Source: Moringa oleifera (taxonomy: Eukaryota; Streptophyta; Magnoliopsida; Brassicales; Moringaceae). From it: a stretch of DNA of 64,000 nt. A model generated the notes under the pieces. It saw only the letters and a list, made by a program, of their open reading frames with translations. It was not told where the DNA came from and made no database searches. Positions 50,801 to 61,829 of the stretch are shown here, piece by piece. The stretch lies in assembly GCA_021397835.1 (NCBI GenBank), contig JAJFZO010000862.1, positions 324,501 to 388,500 on the forward strand, given 5' to 3'. A program made the position numbers and the translations under genes. Position 1 is the stretch's first letter; the number at the start of each line of letters is the position of its first letter.

Positions 50801-52977
50801 CGCTCTGCGCAACGAGTCCACCTAGGCAAGCCTAAGCGTCGGGATTCAACCACACGTCTACCGCCTCGAGAGCTTGCGACGAAGCACTCCGCATGCTCGA
50901 AATTCCCCCCAACGATTTGGCCGTCGCGTAGCATGCATCATCGTTAGCTTCATTGCCTACACCATCGAGCTTGTGTAGCCACATCCCAGCTCATTATCCC
51001 ACGTTTTTTCTCATTTTGTTGCCCATGTTTTTCCCATCGATGAGGCCTTGGCAGCACCGGTGTCACTCTTTGCCCTGGCTTGCCAGTGTGGCTCGCTCAT
51101 TGGTAACGGTCGACGATCGTGTCGTCGATCGTGTTGCTCAACGAGTCCGCCTAGGCAAGACTAAGCGTCGGGATTCAACCCCACGTCCATCGCCTCGATG
51201 GCCTGCGACGAAGCACTTCGCATGCTCGAAATTCCCCCAACGATTTGGCCCTCACGCAGCATGCATCATCGTTAGCTTCACCGGCCACACCGTCGAGCTT
51301 GTGTAGCCACATCCCAGCTCATTATACCACGATTTTTCTCATTTTGTTGCCCATGTTTTTCCCATCAATCAGGCCTTAGCAGCAGGGGTGTCACGCCTTG
51401 CCCAGGCCGGCCGTGTGGCATGCTTATTGCTAACGGCCGACGATCGTGTCATCGATCGCGCTGCGCAACGAGTCTGCCAAGGCAACCCTGGGCGTCGGGA
51501 TCCAGCCGCGCGTCCGCCGCCTCGAGGTCCTGCGACGAAGCACTTCGCATGCTGGAAATCCACCCATCGATTTGGCCCTCGCGTAGCATGCATCATTGTT
51601 AGCTTCGCCGTCCACACCGTCGAGTTTGTCTAGCCACATCCCAGCTCATTATCCCACAATTTCACTCGTTTCGTTGCCCACATTTTACCCACTGATGAGT
51701 CATTGGCAGCAGCGGTGTGCTGCCTTGCCCAGGCTGGCCGTGTGGCTCGCTCGTTGCTACCGGCCGACGATCGTGTTGTCAATTGCGCTGCGCAACGAGT
51801 CCGCTTAAGCAAGCCTGAGCGTCGAAATCCAACCCCACGTCCACCGCCTCGAGGGCCTGCGAAGATGCACTCCGCATGCTCGAAATTCCCCCCAACGATT
51901 TTGCTCTGGCGTAGCATGCATCATCGTTAGCTTCACCGGCCACACAGTCGAGCTTGTTCAGCCACATCCCAGCTCATTATACCACGATTTTTCTCATTTC
52001 GTTGCCCACGTTTTTTCCATCGATGAGGCCTTGGCAGCAGGGGTGTCACCCCTTGCCCAGGCTGGCCGTGTCGTCGATCGCGCTGCGCAACGAGACCGTC
52101 TAGGCAAGCCTGGGTGTCGGGATCCAGCCCCGCGTCCACCGCCTCGAGGGCCTACGACGAAGCACTCCGCATGCTCAAAATCCCCCCAGCGATTTAGCCC
52201 TCGCGTAGCATGCATCATCGTAAGCTTCATCGCCCACACCGTCTAGCTTGTGTAGCCACATCCCAGTACATTATCCCACGATTCTTCTCATTTCGTTGCC
52301 CACGTTTTTCCCATCGATGAGGCCTTGGCAGTAGGGGTGTCACGCATTGCCCAGGCTGGCCGTGTGGCTTGCCCATTGCAAACGGCCGACGATCGTGTCG
52401 TCGATCGCGCTGCGCAACGAGTCCGCCCAGGCAAGAGTGGGCGTAGGTATCCAGCCCCGCGTCCGCCGCCTTGAGGGCCTGCGACGAAGATCTTCGCATG
52501 CTCGAAATCCCCCCAGCGATTTGGCCCTCACGTAGCATGCATCATTGTTTGCTTCGCCGCCCACACCGTCGAGTTTGTCTAGCCATATCCTAGCTCATTA
52601 TCCCACAATTTCCCTCGTTTCGTCTCCCACGTTTTTCCCACCGATGAGGCCTTGGTAGTAGGGGTGTCATGCCTTGCCAAGGTTGGCCGTGTGGCTAGCT
52701 CGTTGCAAACGGCCAACGATCGTGTCGTCGATTGCGCAGCGCAACGAGTCCGCCTGGGCAAGCTTGGGAGTCAGGATCTAACTCGACGTCCGTCGCCTCG
52801 AGGGACTACGACGAAGCACTCTGCATGCTCGAAATTCCCCCAAACGATTTGGCCCTCGCGTAGCATGCATCATCGATAGCTTCGCGCCACACCGTCGAGC
52901 TTGTGTAGCCACATCCCAGCTCATTATCCCATGATTTTTCTCATTTTGTTGCCCATGTTTTTACCATCGATGAGGCC
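44825..52977 (+). repeat. Higher-order repeat copy 5 (25 monomers, 8153 bp)
   Basis: Monomer starts: 44825, 45153, 45480, 45808, 46135, 46463, 46791, 47118, 47445, 47773, 48101, 48428, 48755, 49083, 49411, 49739, 50066, 50392, 50720, 51048, 51376, 51703, 52031, 52325, 52652. The first monomers match copy 1 (offset 33147), including the rare TTCGCAACAGTGG anchor at 44825 and 11678. 47118-48100 matches copy 4, 49411-50719 copy 2, and 48755 copy 1 (GAGGGACCGCGATG). The monomer at 46791 differs from the others in its phase. The monomer at 52031 has lost 33 bp. The last monomer follows the HOR only to about 52732; its 3' part has the CGATTGCGCAGCGC form found at 57577, 60522 and 61504 rather than the chimeric form of the other copies. 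The strict 25-mer order therefore ends near 52732. Confidence 0.9.
52031..52324 (+). repeat. Shortened monomer (294 bp) with a 33-bp deletion
   Basis: The corresponding monomers (18906, 35350, 43853) are 327 bp. Here GGCTGGCCGTGT runs directly into CGTCGATCGCGC, removing 33 bp that include the left arm of the dyad. A 4-bp GTGT lies at both deletion ends in the intact monomers, so one copy of a microhomology was retained. The deletion removes the TAACGG tract and brings the junction to the right arm of the dyad. Confidence 0.9.
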
Positions 52978-53043
52978 TTGGCAGCAATGGTGTCACTCTT
53001 TGCCCTGGCTTGCCGTGTGGCTCGCTCATTGGTAACGGCCGAC

Positions 53044-53067
53044 GATCGTGTCGTCGATCGTGTCGTC
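53044..53067 (+). repeat. 12-bp tandem duplication within the dyad
   Basis: GATCGTGTCGTC occurs twice in tandem (53044-53055, 53056-53067) and is followed by GATCGCG, making the monomer at 52978 340 bp long. The unit is the dyad centre and right arm. Slippage across the dyad is the simplest explanation. Confidence 0.9.
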
Positions 53068-54379
53068 GATCGCGTTGCTCAACGAGTCCGCCTAGGCAAG
53101 ACTAAGCGTCGGGATTCAACCCCACGTCCGTCGCCTCGATGGCCTGCGACGAAGCACTCTGCATGCTCGAAATTCCCCCGAACGATTTGGCCCTCGCGTA
53201 GCATGCATCATCGTTAGCTTCACTGGCCACACCGTCGAGCTTGTGTAGCCACATCCCAGCTCATTATCCCACGATTTTTCTCATTTTGTTGCCCATGTTT
53301 TTCCCATCGATCAAACCTTGGCAGCAGAGGTGTCACGCCTTACCCAGGCCAGCCGTGTGGCTCGCTCGTTGCTAACGGCCGACGATCCTGTCGTCGATCG
53401 CGCTACACAACGAGCCCGCCTAGGCAAGCCTGATCATCAAGATTCAACCCCACGTCCACCGCCTCGAGGGCCTGCGACGAAGAACTCCGCAAGCTCAAAA
53501 TTCCCCCCAACGATTTGGCCCTCACGTAGCATGCATCATAGTTAGCTTCACCGCCCACACCGTCGTGATTGTGTAGCCACATCCCAATACATTATCCCAC
53601 AATTCTTCTCATTTTGTTGCCCATGTTTTTCCCATCGATGAGGCCTTTGCAGCAGGGGTGTCACGCCTTGCCAAGGCTGGCCGTGTGGCTCGCTTGTTGT
53701 GAACGGTCGACGATCGTGTCGTCGATCGCGTTGCTCAACGAGTCCGCCTAGGCAAGACTAAGCGTCGGGATTCAACCCCACGTCCGTCGCCTCGATGGCC
53801 TGCGACGAAGCACTCTGCATGCTCGAAATTCCCCCGAACGATTTGGCCCTCGCGTAGCATGCATCATCGTTAGCTTCACTGGCCACACCATCGAGCTTGT
53901 GTAGCCACATCCCAGCTCATTATCCCACGATTTTTCTCATTGTGTTGCCCATGTTTTTCCCATCGATCAGACCTTGGCAGCAGAGGTGTCACGCCTTACC
54001 CAGGCCAGCCGTGTGGCTCGCTCGTTGCTAACGGCCGACGATCCTGTCGTCGATCGCGCTACACAACGAGCCCGCCTAGGCAAGCCTGATCATCAGGATT
54101 CAACCCCACGTCCACTGCCTCGAGGGCCTGCGACGAAGAACTCCGCATGCTCAAAATTCCCCCCAACGATTTGGCCCTCACGTAGCATGCATCATAGTTA
54201 GCTTCACCGCCCACACCGTCATGATTGTGTAGCCACATCCCAATACATTATCCCACGATTCTTCTCATTTTGTTGCCCATGTTTTTCCCATCGATGAGGC
54301 CTTTGCAGTAGGGGTGTCACGCCTTGCCAAGGCTGGCCGTGTGGCTCGCTTGTTGTGAACGGTCGACGATCGTGTCGTC
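53068..54379 (+). repeat. Tandem duplication of about 656 bp with its junction in the dyad
   Basis: 53068-53723 is nearly repeated at 53724 onward: the TTGCTCAACGAGTCCGCC stretch (53075, 53731), the GCCTCGATGGCCTGCGACG stretch and the CCAGCCGTGTGGC monomer (53318, 53974) recur at offset 656, with a few point differences. The monomer at 53646 starts as the 9058 type (TTTGCAGCAGG, TTGTTGTGAACGG) and switches to the 52978 type right after GTGTCGTCGATCGCG, so the junction lies in or next to the dyad. Confidence 0.85.
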
Positions 54380-57300
54380 GATCGCGCTGTGCAACGAGTC
54401 TGCCTAGGCAAGACTTAGCGTCGGGATCTAACCCGATGTCCGTCACCTCGAGGGACTGCGATGAAGCACCCCGCATGCTCGAAATTCCCCCAAACGATTT
54501 GGGCCTCGCGTAGCATGCATCATCGTTAGCTTCACCGGCCACACCGTCGAGCTTGTGTAGCCACATCCCATCTCATTATCCCACAATTTTTCTCATTTCG
54601 TTGCCCATGCTTTTCCCATCGATCAGGCCTTGGCAGCAGGGGTGTCACGCCTTGCCCAAGTCGGCCGTGTGGCTCGCTCGTTGCTAACGGCTGACAATCG
54701 TGTTGTCGATCGCGCTACGCAACGAGCCCGCCTAGGAAAGCCTGATCATCGGGATTCAACCCCACGTCCACCGCCTCGAGGGCCTGCGACGAAGAACTCC
54801 GCATGCTCAAAATTCCCCCCAACGATTTGGGCCTCGCCTAGCATGCATCATGGTTAGCTTCACTGCCTACACCGTCGTGCTTGTGTAGCCACATCCCAGT
54901 ACATTATCCCACGATTTTTCTCATTTCATTGCCCATGTTTTTCCCATCGATCAGGCCTTGGCAGCAGGGGTGTCACGCCTGGCCCAAGCTGGCTATGTGG
55001 CTCGCTCGTTGCAAACGGTTGACGATCGTGTTGTCGATCGCGCTACGCAACGAGCTCGCCTAGGCATGACTGATAATCGGGATTTAACCCCACGTCCACC
55101 GCCTCGAGGGCCTGCGACGAAGCACTCCGCATGCTCAAAATTCCCCCCAACGATTTGGCCCTCGCGTAGCATGCATCATCGTTAGCTTCACCGCCCACAC
55201 CGTCATGCTTGTGTAGCCATATCCCAGTACATTATCCCACGATTTTTTTCATTTCGTTGCCCATGTTTTTCCCATCGATCAGGCCTTGGCAGCAGGGGTG
55301 TCACGCCTTGCCCAAGCTGGCCGTGTGGCTCGCTCGTTGCCAACGGTTGACGATCGTGTCATCGATCGCGTTGCGCAACGAGTCAACCTAGGCAAGCCTA
55401 AGTGTCGGGATCTAACCCGGCGTCCGTCGCCTCGAGGGACTGCGATGAAGCACCTGCATGCTCGAAATTCTCCCACACGATTTGGCCCTCGCGTAGCGTG
55501 CATCATTGTTAGCTTCACCGGCCACACCATCGAGCTTGTGTAGCCACATCCCAGGTCATTATCCCATGATTTTTCTCATTTCGTTGCCCATGTTTTTCCC
55601 ATCGATCAGGCCTTGGCAGCAGGGGTGTCACTCCTTGCCTAGGTTGGCTGTGTGGCTCGCTCATTGCTAACGACCGAGGATCGTGTCATCGATCGCGCTA
55701 CGCAATGAGCCCGCCTAGGCATGACTGATAATCGGGATTTAACCCCACGTCCACCGCCTCGAGGGCCTGCGACGAAGCACTCCGCATGCTCAAAATTCCC
55801 CCCAACGATTTGGCCCTCGCGTAGCATGCATCATCGTTAGCTTCATCGGCCACACCGTCGAGCTTGTGTAGCCACATCCCAGCTCATTATTACACAATTT
55901 TTCTCATTTTGTTGCCCATGTTTTTCCCATCGATCAGGCCTTGGCAGCAGGGGTGTCACGCCTTGCCCTGGCTGGCCGTGTGGCTTGCTTATTGCTAACG
56001 GCCGACGATCGTGTCGTCGATCGCGCTGCGTAACGAGTCTGCCAAGGCAAGCTTGGGCGTCGGGATCCAGCCACGCGTCCGCCACCTCGAGGGCCTGCGA
56101 CGAAGCACTCCGCATGCTGGAAATCCACCCACCGATTTGGCCCTCGCGTAGCATGCATCATTGTTAGCTTCGCCGTCCACACCGTCTAGCTTGTCTAGCC
56201 ACATCCCAGCTCATTATCCCACAATTTCACTCGTTTCGTTGCCCACATTTTTCCCACCGATGAGTCCTTGGCAGCAGCGGTGTCCTGCCTTGCCCAGGCT
56301 GGCCGTGTGGCTCGCTCGTTGCTACCGGCCGCCGATCGTGTTGTCAATTGCGCTGCGCAACGAGACTGCCTAGGCAAGCCGGGGCGTCGGGATCCAGCCC
56401 CGCGTCCACCGCCTCGAGGGCCTGCGACAAAGCACTCCGCATGCTCATAATCCCCTCAGTGATTTAGCCCTCGCGTAGCATGCATCATCGTTAGCTTCGC
56501 CGCCCACACCGTCGAGTTTTTCTAGCCACATCCCAGCTCATTATCCCACAATTTCTCTCGTTTTGTTGCCCATATTTTTCCCACCGATGAGGCCTTGGCA
56601 GCAGGGGTGTCATGCCTTGCCCAGGCTAGTTGTGTGGCTCGCTCGTTGCTAACGGTCGACGATCATGTCGTCGATCGCACTGCGCAACGAGTCCGCCTAG
56701 GCAAGCCTGAGCTTCGGGATCTAACCCGACTTCCGTCGCCTCGAATGACTGCGATGAAGCACTCCGCATGCTCGAAATTCCCACAAACAATTTCGCCCTC
56801 GCGTAGCATGCATCATCGTTAGCTTCACCGGCCACACAGTCGAGCTTGTGCAGCCACATCCCAGCTCATTATACCACGATTTTTCTCATTTCGTTGCCCA
56901 CGTTTTTTCCATCGATGAGGCCTTGGCAGCAGGGGTGTCACCCCTTGCCCAGGCTGGCCGTGTGGCTCATTCATTACTAACGGTCGACGATGGTGTCGTC
57001 GATCGCGCTGCGCAACGAGACCGTCTAGGCAAGCCAGGGCGTCGGGATCCAGCCCTGCGTCCACCGCCTCGAGGGCCTGCGACGAAGCACTCCGCATGCT
57101 TAAAATCCCCCCAGCGATTTAGCCCTCGCGCAGCATGCATCATCGTCAGCTTCACCACCCACACCGTCTAGCTTGTGTAGCCACATCCCAGTACATTATC
57201 CCACGATTCTTCTCATTTCGTTGCTCACGTTTTTCCCATCGATGAGGCCTTGGCAGTAGGGGTGTCACGCATTGCCCAGGCTGGCCGTGTGGCTTGCCCA

Positions 57301-59867
57301 TTGCAAACGGCCGACAATCGTGTCGTCGATCGCGCTGCGCAATGAGTCCGCCCAGGCAAGAGTGGGCGTAGGTATCCAGCCCCGCGTCCGCCGCCTCGAG
57401 GGCCTGCGACGAAGATCTTCGCATGCTCGAAATACCCCTAGCGATTTGGCCCTCGCGTAGCATGCATCATCGTTTGCTTCGTCGCACACACCGTCGAGTT
57501 TGTCTAGCCATATCCTAGCTCATTATCCCACAATTTCCCTCGTTTCGTCTCCCACATTTTTCCCACCAATGAGGCCTTGGTAGTAGGGGTGTCATGCCTT
57601 GCCAAGGTTGGCCGTGTGGCTAGCTCGTTGCAAACGGCCAACGATCGTGTCGTCGATTGCGTAGCGCAACGAGTCCGCCTGGGCAAGCTTGAGCGTCGGG
57701 ATCTATCCCGACGTCCGTCGCCTCGAGGGACTGCGATGAAGCACTCCGCATGCTCGAAATTCCCCCAAACGATTTGGCCCTCGCGTACCATGCATCATCG
57801 ATAGCTTCGCGCCACACCGTCCAGCTTGTGTAGCCACATCCCAGCTCATTATCCCATGATTTTTCTCATTTTTTTGCCCATGTTTTTTCTATCGATGAGG
57901 CCTTGGCAGCAAGGGTGTCACTCTTTGCCCTGGCTTGCCATGTGGCTCGCTCATTGGTAACGGCCGACGATCGTGTCGTCGATCGCGTTGCTCAACAAGT
58001 CCGCCTAGGCAAGACTAAGCGTCGGGATTCAACCCCACGTCCGTCACCTCGATGGCCTGCGAAGAAGCACTCCGCATGCTCGAAATTCCCCCAACGATTT
58101 GGCCCTCGCGGAGCATGCATCATCGTTAGCTTCACCGGCCACACCGTCAAGCTTGTGTAGCCACATCCCAGCTCATTATACCACGATTTTTCTCATTTTG
58201 TTGCCCATGTTTTTCCCATCGATCAGGCCTTAGCAGCAGGGGTGTCACGCCTTGCGCAGGCCGGTCGTGTGGCTCGCTCGTTGCTAACGGCTGACGATCG
58301 TGTTGTCGATTGCGCTACGCAACGAGCCCGCCTAGGCAAGCCTGATCATCGGGATTCAACCCCATGTCCACCGCCTCGAGGGCCTGCGACGAAGAACTCC
58401 GCATGCTTAAAATTTCCCCCAACGATTTGGCCCTCGCGTAGCATGCATCATCGTTAGCTTCACCGCCGACATCGTCGTGCTTGTGTAGCCACATCCCTGT
58501 ACATTATCCCACGATTCTTCTCATTTCGTTGCCCACGTTTTTTCCATCGATGAGGCCTTGGCAGCAGGGGTGTCACACCTTGCCCAGGCTGGCCGTGTGG
58601 CTCGCTTGTTGCTAACAGTCGACGATTTTATCGTCGATCGCTCTGCGCAATGAGTCCACCTAGGCAAGCCTAAGCGTCGGGATTCAACCCCTCGTCTACC
58701 GCCTCGAGGGCTTGCGACGAAGCACTCCGCATGCTCGAAATTCCCCCCAACGATTTGGCCATCGCGTAGCATGCATCATCGTTAGCTTCATTGCCTACAC
58801 CGTCGAGCTTGTGTAGCCACATCCCAGCTCATTATCCCACGTTTTTTCTCATTTTGTTGCCCATGTTTTTCCCATCGATGAGGCCTTGGCAGCAGGGGTG
58901 TCACTCTTTGCCCTGGCTTGCCGTGTGGCTCGCTCATTGGTAACGGTCGACGATCGTGTCGTCGATCGCGTTGCTCAACGAGTCCGTCTAGGCAAGACTA
59001 AGCGTCGGGATTCAACCCCACGTCTGTCGCCTCGATGGCCTGCGACGAAGCACTTCGCATGCTCGAAATTCCCCCAACGATTTGGCCCTCACGCAGCATG
59101 CATCGTCATTAGCTTCACCGGCCACACCGTCGAGCTTGTGTAGCCACATCCCAGCTCATTATACCACGGTTTTTCTCATTTCGTTGCCCATGTTTTTCCC
59201 ATCGATCAGGCCTTAGCAGCAGGGGTGTCACGCCTTGCCCAGGCTGGCCGTGTGGCTTACTTATTGCTAACGGCCGACGATCGTGTCCTCGATCGCGCAG
59301 CGCAACGAGTCTGCCAAGGCAACCCTGGGCGTCGGGATCCAGCCACGCGTCCGCCGCCTCGAGGGCCTGCGACGAAGCACTTCGCATGCTGGAAATCCAC
59401 CCATCGATTTGGCCCTCGCGTAGCATGCATCATTGTTAGCTTCGCCGTCCACACCGTCGACTTTGTCTAGCCACATCCCAGCTCATTATCCCACAATTTC
59501 ACTCGTTTCGTTGCCCACATTTTACCCACTGATGAGTCCTTGGCAGCAGCGGTGTGCTGCCTTGCCCAGGCTGGCCGTGTGCCTCGCTCGTTGCTACCGG
59601 CCGACGATCGTGTTGTCAATTGCGCTGCGCAACGAGTCCTCTTAGGCAAGCCTGAGCATCGAAATCCAACCCCACGTCCACCGCCTCGAGGGCCTGCGAA
59701 GATGCGCTCCGCATGCTCGAAATTCCCCCCAACGATTTGGCCCTGGCGTAGCATGCATCATCGTTAGCTTCACCGGCCACACAGTCGAGCTTGTTCAGCC
59801 ACATCCCAGCTCATTATACCACGATTTTTCTCATTTCGTTGCCCACGTTTTTTCCATCGATGAGGCC

Positions 59868-61829
59868 TTGGCAGCAGGGGTGTCACCCCTTGCCCAGGCT
59901 GGCCGTGTGGCTCATTCATTGCTAACGGTCGACGATGGTGTCGTCGATCGCGCTGCGCAACGAGACCGTCTAGGCAAGCCTGGGCGTCGGGATCCAGCCC
60001 CGCGTCCACCGCCTCGAGGGCCTACGACGAAGCACTCCGCATGCTCAAAATCCCCCCTGCGATTTAGCCCTCGCGTAGCATGCATCATCGTAAGCTTCAC
60101 CGCCCACACCGTCTAGCTTGTGTAGCCACATCCCAGTACATTACCCCACGATTCTTCTCATTTCGTTGCCCACGTTTTTCCCATCGATGAGGCCTTGGCA
60201 GTAGGGGTGTCACGCATTGCCCAGGCTGGCCGTGTGGCTTGCCCATTGCAAACGATCGACGATCGTGTCGTCGATCGCGCTGCGCAACGAGTTCGCCCAG
60301 GCAAGCCTGGGCGTAGGGATCCAGCCCCGCGTCCATCGCCTCGAGGGCCTGCGACGAAGATCTTCGCATGCTCGAAATCCCCCCAGCGATTTGGCCCTCA
60401 CGTAGCATGCATCATCGTTTGCTTCGCCACCCACACCATCGAGTTTGTCTAGCCATATCCTAGCTCATTATCCCACAATTTCCCTCGTTTCGTCTCCCAC
60501 GTTTTTCCCACCGATGAGGCCTTGGTAGTAGGGGTGTCATGCCTTGCCAAGGTTGGCCGTGTGGCTAGCTCGTTGCAAACGGCCAACGATCGTGTCGTCG
60601 ATTGCGCAGCGCAACGAGTCCGCCTGGGCAAGCTTGAGCGTCGGGATCTAACCCGACGTCCGTCGCCTCGAGGGACTGCGACGAAGCACTCCGCATGCTC
60701 GAAATTCCCCCAAACGATTTGGCCCTGGCATAGCATGCATCATCGTTAGCTTCACTGGCCACATAGTCGAGCTTGTTCAGCCACATCCCAGCTCATTATA
60801 CCACGATTTTTCTCATTTCGTTGCCCACGTTTTTTCCATCGATGAGGCCTTGGCAGCAGGGGTGTCACCCCTTGCCCAGGCTGGCCGTGTGGCTCATTCA
60901 TTACTAACGGTCGACGATGGTGTCGTCGATCGCGCTGCGCAACGAGACCGTCTAGGCAAGCCTGGGCGTCGAGATCCAGCCCCGCGTCCACCGCCTCGAG
61001 GGCCTGCGACGAAGCACTCCGCATGCTCAAAATCCCCCCAGTGATTTAGACCTCGCGTAGCACGCATCATCGTAAGCTTCACCACCCACACCGTCTAGCT
61101 TGTGTAGCCACATCCCAGTACATTATCCCACGATTCTTCTCATTTCGTTGCCCACGTTTTTCCCATCGATGAGGCCTTGGCAGTAGGGGTGTCACACATT
61201 GCCCAGGCTGGCCGTGTGGCTTGCCCATTGCAAACGGCCGACGATCGTGTCATCGATCGCGCTGCGCAACGAGTCCGCCCAGGCAAGCCTGGGCATAGGG
61301 ATCCAGCCCCGCGTCCGCCACCTCGAGGGCCTGCGACGAAGATCTTCGTATGCTCGAAATCCCCCCAGCGATTTGGCCCTCGCGTAGCATGCATCATCGT
61401 TTGCTTCGCCGCCCACACCGTCGAGTTTGTCTAGCCATATCCTAGCTCATTATCCCACAATTTCCCTCGTTTCGTCTCCCACGTTTTTCCCACCGATGAG
61501 GCCTTGGCAGTAGGGGTGTCATGCCTTGCCAAGGTTGGCCGTGTGGCTAGCTCGTTGCAAACGGCCAACGATCGTGTCGTCGATTGCGCAGCGCAACGAG
61601 TCCGCCTGGGCAAGCTTGAGCGTCGGGATCTAACCCGACGTCCGTCGCCTCGAGTGACTGCGACGAAGCACTCCGCATGCTCGAAATTCCCCCAAACGAT
61701 TTGGCCCTCGCGTACCATGCATCATCGATAGCTTCGCGCCACACCGTCGAGCTTGTGTAGCCACATCCCAGCTCATTATCCCATGATTTTTCTCATTTTG
61801 TTGCCCATGTTTTTCCCATCGATGAGGCC
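59868..61829 (+). repeat. Tandem duplication of a three-monomer unit
   Basis: Monomers 59868, 60195, 60522 are repeated as 60850, 61177, 61504 (offset 982). The same trio also stands at 56923, 57250, 57577. In order they carry CACCCCTTGCCCAGGC; TTGCCCATTGCAAACG with GAAGATCTTCGCATGC (the second copy reads GAAGATCTTCGTATGC); and GGGGTGTCATGCCTTGCC. Differences between copies (for example GTCGAGATCCAGC at 60970 but GTCGGGATCCAGC at 59990) link the second trio to 27141-27794 in HOR copy 2 rather than to the adjacent trio. Confidence 0.8.
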
